Shown: positions 1 to 6,240, counted from the stretch's first letter. The stretch: DNA of 6,718 nt from Acidobacteriaceae bacterium (GCA_003156495.1 PMHC01000117.1:534-7251), one strand, 5' to 3'. The notes: a model not told the origin generated them from the letters alone. Program-made: numbers and translations.

Positions 1-1154
1 AAGACTTCCCAGTGACCCCAGCCGGGCTCGACCGCGATTTTGGCGATGACGTCGGGCGCGAGGTTGAAGGAGTAGTCGTTGCCGGAGTTGTACAGGCCGC
101 TCGTGTTGCCGGCGACGCTGACCAGAGCGTTGGTGGCGCAGGCCGAGCCCGTGCCGGAGAGGCAGGAAGGATCGAGCGTTTCCGGATTCTCAATCGAGAG
201 GCCGGCGAAAAGGCGCTTGCCGAAGTTCTTGGTAACGCGAGCGCTGTACTGCCGGGTCCAGACGAAGCCCGGAGTGTAAGCCGCGTCAATAGTGCCGGGC
301 AGAATCTCCGAGCCGCGGCTCAGTCCCTGCGTGGTCTCCGTCGCCAGCGACCAGCCCTGGCCGGCGCTGAAATCCCAACCGTTGTTGAACTTTGCTTCGG
401 CCCACAACTGCCGCTGACGCATCGTGTAGCTATTCGACTGGTTGCCGTTGGAGGTGGCGCCGGCGCTCAGCCAGTCCGCCTCGTAGTAGCCGGTCAGCGT
501 CACGCTGTTCAGCTTGCCGGTAGCCTTCAATGCAATGCGCGATTGACGGCCGCTGCCGCTGAATTCGGTGACTTGCGCCGCCTCGGAGTGTGCCAGCGGA
601 ATTTTGGTGAACGGGGTGTTTATGTCGCTGGCCAGTGCGCCGCTGCGCCACGTCGTTTCCGCCGCGACAAAGCTGCCGGCGGGCGAAATCGTGATGCCCT
701 TGTAGTGAATGGTGTCAGGCTCGGCGACGCTCTTTTTCAGTGCGGTGGTTTCGTCAGAAACCGTAGTAGCCAGTGAAACCTGATTGGTTTTCAAGTCGCT
801 GACCGTGCTCTGCAGCGTCGAAACAGCCGCGGCGTTTTCCGTGCCCGACTGCTGCTGCGCGGTGGCGTCGGCTTCCGCCTTGGCCGCGGCCTGCTGCGCA
901 TCCGCCGCGCTCTGCTGCGCCTGCTTTAACTGCGCGTCCTTGGTCGCCAGATCGCTTTTCAGCTCGTTAATCTGGCTCTGCAACTCGTTGCGAAGCGCCT
1001 TGATCTGCTCTTCGACAGCGGGCGCCTCTGTTTTGACCTTCTTGGTCGCCACATGCTTCTTAGCCTTGGGCGCTGATCCGCCGGCTTGCGCATTGGCAAA
1101 AACGACACTGGCCGCCAGAATTGCTACGGCGGCCGTACGCATCTTGAATTTCAT
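1..1154 (-). CDS. Porin-like outer-membrane protein with N-terminal coiled coil (partial, C-terminus outside window)
   Basis: The frame is open from the ATG at 1154 to the window edge, giving 384 residues without a stop. Residues 1-24 are a Sec signal peptide: basic start MKFKMR, hydrophobic AAVAILAASVVFA, and AxA-type end NAQA. A Lys-rich linker (about 28-42) follows. Residues about 46-145 are rich in Ala, Gln, Glu and Lys with heptad character, including EEQIKALRNELQSQINELKS, and should form a coiled coil. From about 150 the sequence turns into alternating amphipathic strands with aromatic ends (GSFVAAETTW, RIALKATGKL, VTLTGYYEADW, QLWAEAKF, ARVTKNFG), typical of a beta barrel. Cys332 and Cys339 could close an extracellular loop. 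The layout resembles trimeric DcaP-like porins, but the family is inferred. The substrate is unknown. A GAGG lies 4 bases before the ATG; the next in-frame ATG (codon 5) is worse placed. Confidence 0.82.
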   Translation of the reverse strand, partial: MKFKMRTAAVAILAASVVFANAQAGGSAPKAKKHVATKKVKTEAPAVEEQIKALRNELQSQINELKSDLATKDAQLKQAQQSAADAQQAAAKAEADATAQQQSGTENAAAVSTLQSTVSDLKTNQVSLATTVSDETTALKKSVAEPDTIHYKGITISPAGSFVAAETTWRSGALASDINTPFTKIPLAHSEAAQVTEFSGSGRQSRIALKATGKLNSVTLTGYYEADWLSAGATSNGNQSNSYTMRQRQLWAEAKFNNGWDFSAGQGWSLATETTQGLSRGSEILPGTIDAAYTPGFVWTRQYSARVTKNFGKRLFAGLSIENPETLDPSCLSGTGSACATNALVSVAGNTSGLYNSGNDYSFNLAPDVIAKIAVEPGWGHWEV

Positions 1155-1218
1155 CGGGCCTCTCTTTTCTCTCATGGTTTCGCGTTGAAATCGTGACTGT
1201 ATCCGCTTGCGCTTTCCA

Positions 1219-1281
1219 TGCGCTGGTTTCCGCATGCGGAAGCAAAAAACAGGGTCAATGTACGGTCCATTCACCAGCGCA
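1219..1281 (-). promoter_or_regulatory. Inverted repeat in the porin 5' leader
   Basis: Arms tgcgctggt (1219-1227) and accagcgca (1273-1281) are perfect 9-bp complements, enclosing 45 bases about 65-127 bases upstream of the porin ATG. In a minus-strand transcript the enclosed part has a run of six T (1244-1249 region) followed by the palindrome at 1228-1241, which abuts the inner arm. The arrangement could fold into a branched leader structure controlling expression. It is seen directly; any regulatory role is inferred, and no known riboswitch class was recognised. Confidence 0.35.
1228..1241. promoter_or_regulatory. 14-bp perfect palindrome, possible operator
   Basis: The bases ttccgcatgcggaa form an uninterrupted 14-bp palindrome, 74 bases upstream of the porin start. 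A fully symmetric site of this length suits a dimeric helix-turn-helix regulator. It could equally act as an RNA hairpin (TTCCG, loop CATG, CGGAA) in the leader. No regulator gene is present in the window to pair with it. Confidence 0.3.
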
Positions 1282-1459
1282 CGAACACACTGCGCGCGAG
1301 CGGCCAAGGCAAATTCGCCTTACCACTCCTGATTCAGCCTCGCAAAAAAATATTAAGATTTGACGAATTTACATAAATTTCACACTTCGCGCAGCGTGTG
1401 TCGCAGAGCGCGAAATTTTCATCTTCTATTTACAAATGTGCGCGCGTGCCGTGATTGCT

Positions 1460-4318
1460 CTACTTAAGCGGCGCGGCTGTCGACGATGCGCTGAGCAGGT
1501 TGGCCAGCAATCTATATGCGCCCGGAACCAGCTCGGGCAACTGGCGGTGGAGCGCGAAGGCAACGTAGATGTAGCTCCCTTTGCCGCGATGCGCAACCAG
1601 CAGCCCGCCGCGCTGCGGATCTTGTCCGGGGTCGGCGGTTTCGGTCAACGCTTCATAGTTGGAATCCCAGCGATCGGGAAATCCGTGACCGCGCTCCTCA
1701 AACCAGCCGCTGAAATCCAGCGCAGAAATTTTGTTCGGCCAGTTAAAGAGCGGATGCGCGGGCGCAAGCAACTTCACCGGCGCTTGCTCGTCGACAACGC
1801 GTTCGGGGATGCGGTTGAACGTAATCGGCAACGGCGAGGGAAAACCTTCGCTCTGGTATTGCACGATGAGCGTGCCGCCATGCTCGACAAATTCATCAAG
1901 CCGGGCCTGGGCAGCCGCCAGCTCAGGTCGCGCGGAGTAGGCGCGAATGCCAATGACGAGCGTATTCCACTGCGATAAATTGCCCGCGTGAATTTCGGCG
2001 GCGGAAAGCAGATGCGGCTCGACGCCCAGCGCGGCAATCGCCGCGGGAACCGTGTCGCCTGTGCCCATCACATAGCCCACGCGCAGGCCCGGCGCGAGTT
2101 TCGCGTCCACCTTGCGCGTGCGCAGTTCGGCGGGCTGGTACTGGTTGTAGGGGCGCAGGCCGGGGTAGCCGATGCTGCGCCAGCCAGTCTCATACGTGCG
2201 CCCATCGCAGTGCGCCACGGCTTTGATGACGTAGGCGCTGGCGGCAAGGTCCGCGGCCGGCGTTACTGAAAAGACAATAGGCTCCGCATCGCCCGCGCTC
2301 TTTAAATGAAATGCTTCTGTGGCCGGCTCAACGCGCCAGCCCTCGGGCAATTTCAGCTCCACCGTTCCCTCTGCCGCCTGCTCGGCGTGAACCGTGACGC
2401 GCACCGGCAGCGGCGCGCCGTCGAGCGGCAGAATGCGCGCTTCGGGCTCGATGCGCACTCCGACATCCGGCGTAACAACCAGCGGCGCGTAAAGGCCGCC
2501 GAGGCCGTGCACGCGCGCAAGCGTTTGCACTACTTGGCCGAACCGTATGGGCAGGCCGTCGAATTCGAATTCAACCCAAGCCGCCAGCGGATAGGGCGCA
2601 AACGAGCGCTCGCGCCAGTTTTCATGCGCAATGTTGTAGAAGGGTTGCTCGGTGGTGGGGCGCGTGAAGTAAGGTTCGGTCGGCTGCGCATTTTTCGCAA
2701 CCGATACGGCGAAGATGCGGTCGACCACCGGCCGGCTCGCGGTAGCGGCGTCCATCGCATCGCCCGCGTCGTGCATCGTTTGCATTGCGCCGTCGCTACT
2801 TTCAAGCCAGATTTTGTTAAGGCGGCTTTCGTTCGATGCCTGCGCCGCATGCACGCGCACCACGAACTCCTCGCCCGGCAAAACGCTCGGCGGCATCTCA
2901 TCGGCCGAGCCGCCCTGCGGGCCGTTTCCCCCGGTCATGCCCCTGGCCGTGAAGGCCGTCAGGTCCAGTCCGAGAAGATTTTTGAAGGCGATTTGGAATT
3001 GCTCGATCTTTTCGCCGAGCTCAAATTCCAAACTGTTTTTTGCTTCCGCGCTTAACGCGCTCGAATTCACGCGCGCGTAAAGATCGAGCGTCTCACGATA
3101 GATCGGCGCGAGTTTGTGCGCGCTTTCGTTACCGTTCAAATTTTTGCCGTCGCCCGCAAAGGCATTCAGCTCGTTCGTAATTTTGCGCAGCGCGTCAACA
3201 AGCCATGCGGGAAGCGCGTTGCCCGTCAGCCGCGTCAGGCCCGTAACTTCTGTGTCGATATTGACGCGCGAATTTTTGAAGAGGCTCGCGCTGTTCGCAT
3301 CGCCATGGGCCGCCGCGGCGGGCGCGACAGCCCAGAGATGGTAGTTGGAACTCTGCGCTCCGCTCAGCGCCGGATTCGCACCACCGTACTGCGACTTCTG
3401 CTCGCCCCAACCCTCGCGCGCAATCTGCACATAGCTGCGCCCCAGCGTCCCGTCCCACGCACCCACCGGAATCGTCACGTCGGCCGAGAGCGCGCCTGCT
3501 GTCCACTCGCCGGTAATGTAGTTGCGGAAGCCGGCCGGAGCCCATTTGCCGGTCGCGTAGTCGAAGATCTGGCCACCGTGCATCGGCGCGAAGGGCGCGC
3601 GCGAGTAGACGGCCAGCGCTTGCCAGGGGGCGATTCCATTCTTTAACTGCTCGGGAAAAACCTTCGGATCGCCGGCAGCCTTGAATGCCTCTTGCGCGAT
3701 TTCGCCGGCAACCTGATGGTGGCCGTGACCGTCGGAGACGCCGCCAACAAAGGTGGAAACGATAATCTGCGGCCGCGTTTTGCGCACGGCTAACACCGCG
3801 TCGTAGAGCACGCGTTCATGACTCCACTTAGCGAAAGATTCTTCTTGAGTTTTGGAAAATCCGAAGTCCGCCTCGGTGCCCCAAAGCTGTCGCGCGCCAT
3901 AATACTCGTCGGCGCGGAGCAGTTCGTTGGTGCGGATCAGCCCCAGCGCATCGTAGCTTTCGGCCGACATTGCATTCTGTCCGCCTTCGCCGCGCGTCAG
4001 CGTCAGCAGCGTGGCGCGCACGCCCAGCCCGCGCGTCAGGTAAGTCAGCAGCGCGCCGTCCTCGTCGTCGGGATGGGCCACGATCATCAACACGCTGGCC
4101 GTGGAGCGTAACCGCTTGAGCGTTTGCTCAAACTCAGCCGCGCCGCGATCCTCGGGCAACGCCAGTGCATTGGCGGCAGGCTCGGGCAGCGGAAGCAACG
4201 CCAGTTCGCCGGCGGGCGATGACGTCTGCGCCGAGGCTTGCGCGCAAAAAAGCGCGGGAGATACTGCCAACACAACGCCGAATGCCGCTCCAAGCAATTT
4301 TCCGCGAAAGATCTTCAT
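1460..4318 (-). CDS. Secreted multidomain PIG-L (LmbE-like) family deacetylase
   Basis: This 952-residue protein (953 if the adjacent GTG at 4321 is used) has a signal peptide over about residues 1-32 (basic MKIFRGK, hydrophobic core, AQASA). The PIG-L fold follows: the zinc-binding motif AHPDDE lies at about 81-86 (numbered from the ATG) after strand SVLMIV, and a His-rich second motif, DGHGHHQVAG, at about 196-205. PIG-L enzymes are zinc-dependent hydrolases removing acetyl groups from N-acetylglucosamine-type sugars; the substrate here is unknown and the site is likely periplasmic. Beyond about 250 come helical segments (370-450), beta-rich stretches, a NEW3-like beta-sandwich (about 630-718), and a Rossmann/ThuA-like domain (about 745-945; GLRVGYVMGTGD, TLVIGIRAY, GGTLIVQYQ). 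Single-domain relatives are about a quarter of this length. No good Shine-Dalgarno precedes either start. No break in frame is seen. Confidence 0.88.
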   Translation of the reverse strand: MKIFRGKLLGAAFGVVLAVSPALFCAQASAQTSSPAGELALLPLPEPAANALALPEDRGAAEFEQTLKRLRSTASVLMIVAHPDDEDGALLTYLTRGLGVRATLLTLTRGEGGQNAMSAESYDALGLIRTNELLRADEYYGARQLWGTEADFGFSKTQEESFAKWSHERVLYDAVLAVRKTRPQIIVSTFVGGVSDGHGHHQVAGEIAQEAFKAAGDPKVFPEQLKNGIAPWQALAVYSRAPFAPMHGGQIFDYATGKWAPAGFRNYITGEWTAGALSADVTIPVGAWDGTLGRSYVQIAREGWGEQKSQYGGANPALSGAQSSNYHLWAVAPAAAAHGDANSASLFKNSRVNIDTEVTGLTRLTGNALPAWLVDALRKITNELNAFAGDGKNLNGNESAHKLAPIYRETLDLYARVNSSALSAEAKNSLEFELGEKIEQFQIAFKNLLGLDLTAFTARGMTGGNGPQGGSADEMPPSVLPGEEFVVRVHAAQASNESRLNKIWLESSDGAMQTMHDAGDAMDAATASRPVVDRIFAVSVAKNAQPTEPYFTRPTTEQPFYNIAHENWRERSFAPYPLAAWVEFEFDGLPIRFGQVVQTLARVHGLGGLYAPLVVTPDVGVRIEPEARILPLDGAPLPVRVTVHAEQAAEGTVELKLPEGWRVEPATEAFHLKSAGDAEPIVFSVTPAADLAASAYVIKAVAHCDGRTYETGWRSIGYPGLRPYNQYQPAELRTRKVDAKLAPGLRVGYVMGTGDTVPAAIAALGVEPHLLSAAEIHAGNLSQWNTLVIGIRAYSARPELAAAQARLDEFVEHGGTLIVQYQSEGFPSPLPITFNRIPERVVDEQAPVKLLAPAHPLFNWPNKISALDFSGWFEERGHGFPDRWDSNYEALTETADPGQDPQRGGLLVAHRGKGSYIYVAFALHRQLPELVPGAYRLLANLLSASSTAAPLK

Positions 4319-4371
4319 CACACGTCAGTGTACAAGGCGATGGCGCGAATGATGCGCGACGAAGGCGCTAA
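4319..4371 (-). promoter_or_regulatory. Short space upstream of the deacetylase gene
   Basis: Only about 53 bases separate the deacetylase start from repeat copy 1. Reading the minus strand, TACACT lies about 12 bases before the ATG and is a fair -10 hexamer, but there is no convincing -35. If it is used, the message would be nearly leaderless, which would fit the absence of a Shine-Dalgarno sequence. Otherwise the promoter lies inside the repeat or further upstream, before the rlpA-like gene. Confidence 0.2.
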
Positions 4372-4494
4372 AGCACTTTCACTGATGGTGTAGTGAAAAT
4401 CCGGGTGCCCCATTCTAGCCGCGTTCTTGTTTCTTGCGGCTAGGGTGGGGTGCAAATCAATCAATACTCCGATACACCCATTCATGAAAATGCT
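4372..4494. repeat. Structured dispersed repeat, copy 1 (123 bp)
   Basis: This copy matches 5483-5604 over its whole length with about 13 substitutions and one single-base gap by eye (close to 89% identity), in the same orientation. Ends are agcactttca and tgaaaatgct, inverted with one mismatch. The core is a 15-bp stem, arms 4408-4422 (ccccattctagccgc) and 4436-4450 (gcggctagggtgggg), with a 13-base loop. Two of the 15 pairs are T opposite G, so RNA read from the plus strand pairs fully while the minus strand has A-C mismatches. It contains no ORF. One end touches the stop codon of the rlpA-like gene (4495-4497), so it may end or protect that transcript; the other end is near the deacetylase promoter region. 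No clear target duplication. Confidence 0.85.
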
Positions 4495-5073
4495 CTACCG
4501 CCGGGAGTCCGTTGTCCCTTTCCCGATGGAGAGAACCTCCAGATCCACCTTTGCCAGCCCGTCCCAGGTCATGCCGAGCTTGTGAGCAGCGGCATACGAG
4601 AGATCGATGATGCGACCCTCGCCGACCAGATCGCCGCGATCCGTAATGCGGACGATGACCGAATGGTGGTTGGAGCGGTTAACCACCCGCACTTTGGACC
4701 CGAAGGGGAGCGTGGGGTGGCAGGCCGTCATGCCGTACATGTCAAAGACCTCTCCGCTGGCGGTTTTACGACCGTTGAAAACGCCTCCGTACCAGGAAGC
4801 GATGCCATGGAGTTTGTGACGCCATCCGAGGGTGGCGGTTGAGAGCGCCGGCTGCTCGCGGTTGGCGAGCGAGTCTGGCGTTGCGCCGTTAACTGGGGAA
4901 GAAACAAGAGGCGCATTTTGAGTCGCTCTGGGAAGACCCGCATCCGCTTGCACTGTACGCGTTGAGACAAGTACGACCAACGCCACCAGAGCAACGGCAG
5001 AGGCCCCCGCCAGGAGGTAAATCCTCCGCGAGGTTTTTTTACTTAAGTCACATATTTTCCTCGTTATAACCAT
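4495..5073 (-). CDS. rlpA: RlpA-like double-psi beta-barrel protein (putative lytic transglycosylase)
   Basis: This 192-residue protein has a basic N-terminus, a hydrophobic segment at about 19-37 (signal anchor or signal peptide, possible cleavage after VQADA), a low-complexity linker, and an RlpA domain at about 88-182. Hallmarks are GIASWYG, GRKTASGEVF, ACHPTLPFG, VRITDRG and GRIIDLSYAAAHKLGM. E108, H119 and D145 have the same spacing as the residues I remember as essential in Pseudomonas aeruginosa RlpA (E120, H131, D157), so catalysis looks intact. RlpA cleaves peptide-free glycan strands at septa. There is no C-terminal SPOR domain and no lipobox, unlike the classical lipoprotein, so septal targeting is doubtful. 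The ATG at 5073 is the first possible start after an in-frame TAA, but has no Shine-Dalgarno. A five-codon ORF (5064-5081) overlaps it in another frame. It ends where repeat copy 1 begins. Confidence 0.87.
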   Translation of the reverse strand: MVITRKICDLSKKTSRRIYLLAGASAVALVALVVLVSTRTVQADAGLPRATQNAPLVSSPVNGATPDSLANREQPALSTATLGWRHKLHGIASWYGGVFNGRKTASGEVFDMYGMTACHPTLPFGSKVRVVNRSNHHSVIVRITDRGDLVGEGRIIDLSYAAAHKLGMTWDGLAKVDLEVLSIGKGTTDSRR

Positions 5074-5468
5074 TTGTTCATTTTACTAAGCGGGGCCTCT
5101 CGATCCCCCGTGGAGTCAATCTTAGGGCGAGGATTTTCTGTTGAAAATGGCGGGGAGAGAGCGGGTTCCGGATAAGCTGCTGAGGAGGCAGGAGTTACAA
5201 ATCGGGAAGGGATGAAGATTTATTTCCCGTTTTGGGCCAAAAATCGGGCCGCTGAGCCGCTTTGGGGCACTTTGAACCGCAAAATCGGCCCCAAAAGGCG
5301 TGCTTATTACTGAAAGCAAATAAATTAGGTCAGTTTAAAGCTGTTTTGTACGAAATCTGCACAGCAATTTGCAGAGAATTAGCTTCTTCTTTGCTAGCGT
5401 GAAATCTGAGCGGACTTTACTCACCGCGGCGAGCGGGAAAAATCCATTTCAAGCCTGTATTGTGTCAG

Positions 5469-5615
5469 GGCACGACTTTCAGAGCATTTTCACTGATGGT
5501 GTAGTGGAAATATGGGTGCCCCATTCTAGCCGCGCTCTTGTTCTTTGCGGCTAGGGTGGGGTAGAAGTCAATCCATACTCCGATATACCCATTGTGAAAA
5601 TGCTTGAGTTGTGCC
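5469..5615. repeat. Second palindrome, split by repeat copy 2
   Basis: The left arm ggcacgact (5469-5477) and right arm agttgtgcc (5607-5615) are complementary over 9 bp with a single G-T pair. Between them lie only ttcag and tg plus the 122-bp repeat. With the repeat removed, a compact hairpin with a 7-base loop is restored. Short GGCACGAC-type palindromes resemble dispersed hairpins I associate with Acidobacteriota intergenic DNA, but that is memory and not a database result. It could instead be an outer extension of the repeat's own stem in this copy. Confidence 0.5.
5483..5604. repeat. Structured dispersed repeat, copy 2 (122 bp)
   Basis: The termini agcattttcac and gtgaaaatgct are perfect 11-base inverted repeats, so this copy looks nearest the ancestral form. 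Nested inside are atgggt/acccat and the 15-bp central stem, arms 5519-5533 and 5547-5561 with a 13-base loop, so the whole unit folds into one long hairpin. Central-stem arms are identical to copy 1, while the loop differs at 3 of 13 positions. There is no coding capacity, which suggests a MITE-like or REP-like non-autonomous element moved by an enzyme encoded elsewhere. It lies 120 bases upstream of the lysozyme start and may affect that gene's transcription. Confidence 0.87.
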
Positions 5616-5713
5616 GCTACAGTGCCCATAAATCGCGGCCTTTAGGCCCTGCTAACCATCAATCTTCCTCAATCGTGTTTTTCCGCTCGCCGCTGCGAGT
5701 TTAGGTCGCCAAC

Positions 5714-5720
5714 AGGAGGT
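5714..5720 (+). promoter_or_regulatory. Strong Shine-Dalgarno of the lysozyme gene
   Basis: The bases aggaggt are a full match to the anti-Shine-Dalgarno core and sit 4 bases before the ATG at 5725, fixing that start. It is the strongest ribosome binding site in the window, in contrast to the rlpA-like and deacetylase genes, which have none evident. Confidence 0.75.
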
Positions 5721-5724
5721 CTCG

Positions 5725-6162
5725 ATGCAGTTGAGCGCGGCGGGATTGGAATTGCTAAAAACTTCGGAGGGCTTTCGCCGGCAACTCTATATGGATGCGG
5801 CCGGAATTCCGACGATCGGCTACGGACACCGCGTAAGAGCGGGCGAGAGCTTTGGCGCGGGAATCGACGAGCAGCAGGCGGCGACGCTTTTGGTCCAGGA
5901 TGTGGCCGAGGCCCAGCGGCAGGTGAGCCGTCTGGTCAAGGTCGCTCTGACGCAGGGCCAGTTCGATGCGCTGGTAGACTTCTGCTTCAACCTGGGAGCG
6001 GGGCGTCTGGCCGGCTCGACCTTATTAAAGGAGCTGAACGCGGGCCGGTACGAGGATGCGGGCCGGCAGTTGCTCGCCTGGGACCATGCCGGAGGCCAAA
6101 TGAACGCCGGCCTCGAAGCCCGCCGCCAGGCCGAACTCCGGCTCTGGAACGCGCAGACTTGA
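5725..6162 (+). CDS. Phage-type lysozyme (GH24 muramidase)
   Basis: This 145-residue protein is a compact single-domain GH24 lysozyme, an enzyme that hydrolyses the MurNAc-GlcNAc beta-1,4 bond of peptidoglycan. The family's E-D-T triad is E15 in TSEGF, D24 in LYMDAAG and T30 in PTIGYGH, with the 9- and 6-residue spacing of T4 lysozyme E11/D20/T26. Further family landmarks are LTQGQFDALVDFCFNLGAG (about 75-93), STLLKELNAG (about 98-107) and the C-terminal RRQAELRLW. No signal peptide or membrane anchor is visible, so it would need a holin or another export route to reach the wall. It is divergent from the rlpA-like gene and followed after 78 bases by a membrane protein of a holin-named family, probably in one operon. 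It could be a prophage remnant, a domesticated lysin, or an effector. Confidence 0.93.
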   Translation: MQLSAAGLELLKTSEGFRRQLYMDAAGIPTIGYGHRVRAGESFGAGIDEQQAATLLVQDVAEAQRQVSRLVKVALTQGQFDALVDFCFNLGAGRLAGSTLLKELNAGRYEDAGRQLLAWDHAGGQMNAGLEARRQAELRLWNAQT

Positions 6163-6185
6163 GCAGGCTTGCGCGGCCGCAGTGC

Positions 6186-6211
6186 CCGCCGGTAGGGTAG
6201 AGAGACGGCGG
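6186..6211 (+). other. Stem-loop between lysozyme and membrane-protein genes
   Basis: Arms ccgccg (6186-6191) and cggcgg (6206-6211) are perfect 6-bp complements around a 14-base loop. No T-run follows, so it is not a standard terminator. It might stabilise the upstream message or tune expression of the second gene. GC-rich chance pairing is also possible. Confidence 0.25.
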
Positions 6212-6240
6212 TAGCCGCGAAATTTCTGGCGAGGTTTGCG

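Larger units (their letters stand above)
1155..1459. other. Gene-free region upstream of the porin gene
   Basis: These 305 bases separate the deacetylase stop from the porin start, both on the minus strand, and should hold the end of one transcript and the promoter and leader of the other. The half nearest the deacetylase (about 1340-1440) is AT-rich, unlike its surroundings. It contains a minus-strand TAATAT at 1350-1355 that could be a -10 box, but I see no good -35 at the right spacing. A stem-loop with arms 1386-1392 and 1408-1414 (7 bp, extended by an inner 3-bp stem) lies just downstream of the deacetylase stop. It lacks a clear T-run on the minus strand, so I do not call it a terminator. 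A short hairpin with arms 1306-1310 and 1317-1321 is also present. No convincing ORF. Confidence 0.6.
5074..5724. other. Gene-free divergent region between rlpA-like and lysozyme genes
   Basis: These 651 bases hold the promoters of two divergent genes, repeat copy 2 and several small inverted repeats, but no ORF with protein-like character. Stem-loops seen by eye are: 5133-5148 (attttc/gaaaat, loop tgtt); 5203-5229 (cgggaa/ttcccg); 5230-5296 (ttttgggcc against ggccccaaaa with a bulge and long loop); 5356-5375 (tctgca/tgcaga); and 5637-5648 (ggcct, tt, aggcc). The segment from about 5300 to 5400 is AT-rich. I could not find a -35/-10 pair convincing enough to place either promoter. The density of palindromes suggests an accumulation site for small repeats. 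Confidence 0.6.

Noticed and set aside
12..1188. Long plus-strand open frames opposite the porin gene
   Set aside because: They run antisense to a clear signal-peptide/coiled-coil/barrel protein, have Arg- and Ala-biased or Cys/Ala-rich low-complexity sequence, and lack ribosome binding sites.
1386..1414. Stem-loop after the deacetylase stop as a rho-independent terminator
   Set aside because: Stem is fair, but the minus strand continues with gtgtgaaattta and no T-run, so the signal is too weak.
1436..3646. Several plus-strand open frames up to 249 codons within the deacetylase gene
   Set aside because: They are antisense frames in GC-rich DNA, rich in Arg, Gly and Ala with no recognisable motif; the minus-strand reading has coherent domains.
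5150..5175. gagagagcgggttcc, reminiscent of the 3' part of a tRNA gene on the opposite strand
   Set aside because: No matching acceptor, D or anticodon arms could be found around it on either strand.
5122..5319. 65-codon minus-strand open frame in the gene-free region
   Set aside because: No ribosome binding site, no domain character, and it runs through imperfect inverted repeats; best seen as chance.
5369..5554. 61-codon plus-strand open frame
   Set aside because: Its last third is made of repeat copy 2 sequence, and it has no Shine-Dalgarno or protein-like composition.
4372..5604. CRISPR array suggested by repeated palindromic units
   Set aside because: There are only two units, 122 bp long and about 1 kb apart with a gene between them, and no cas gene.
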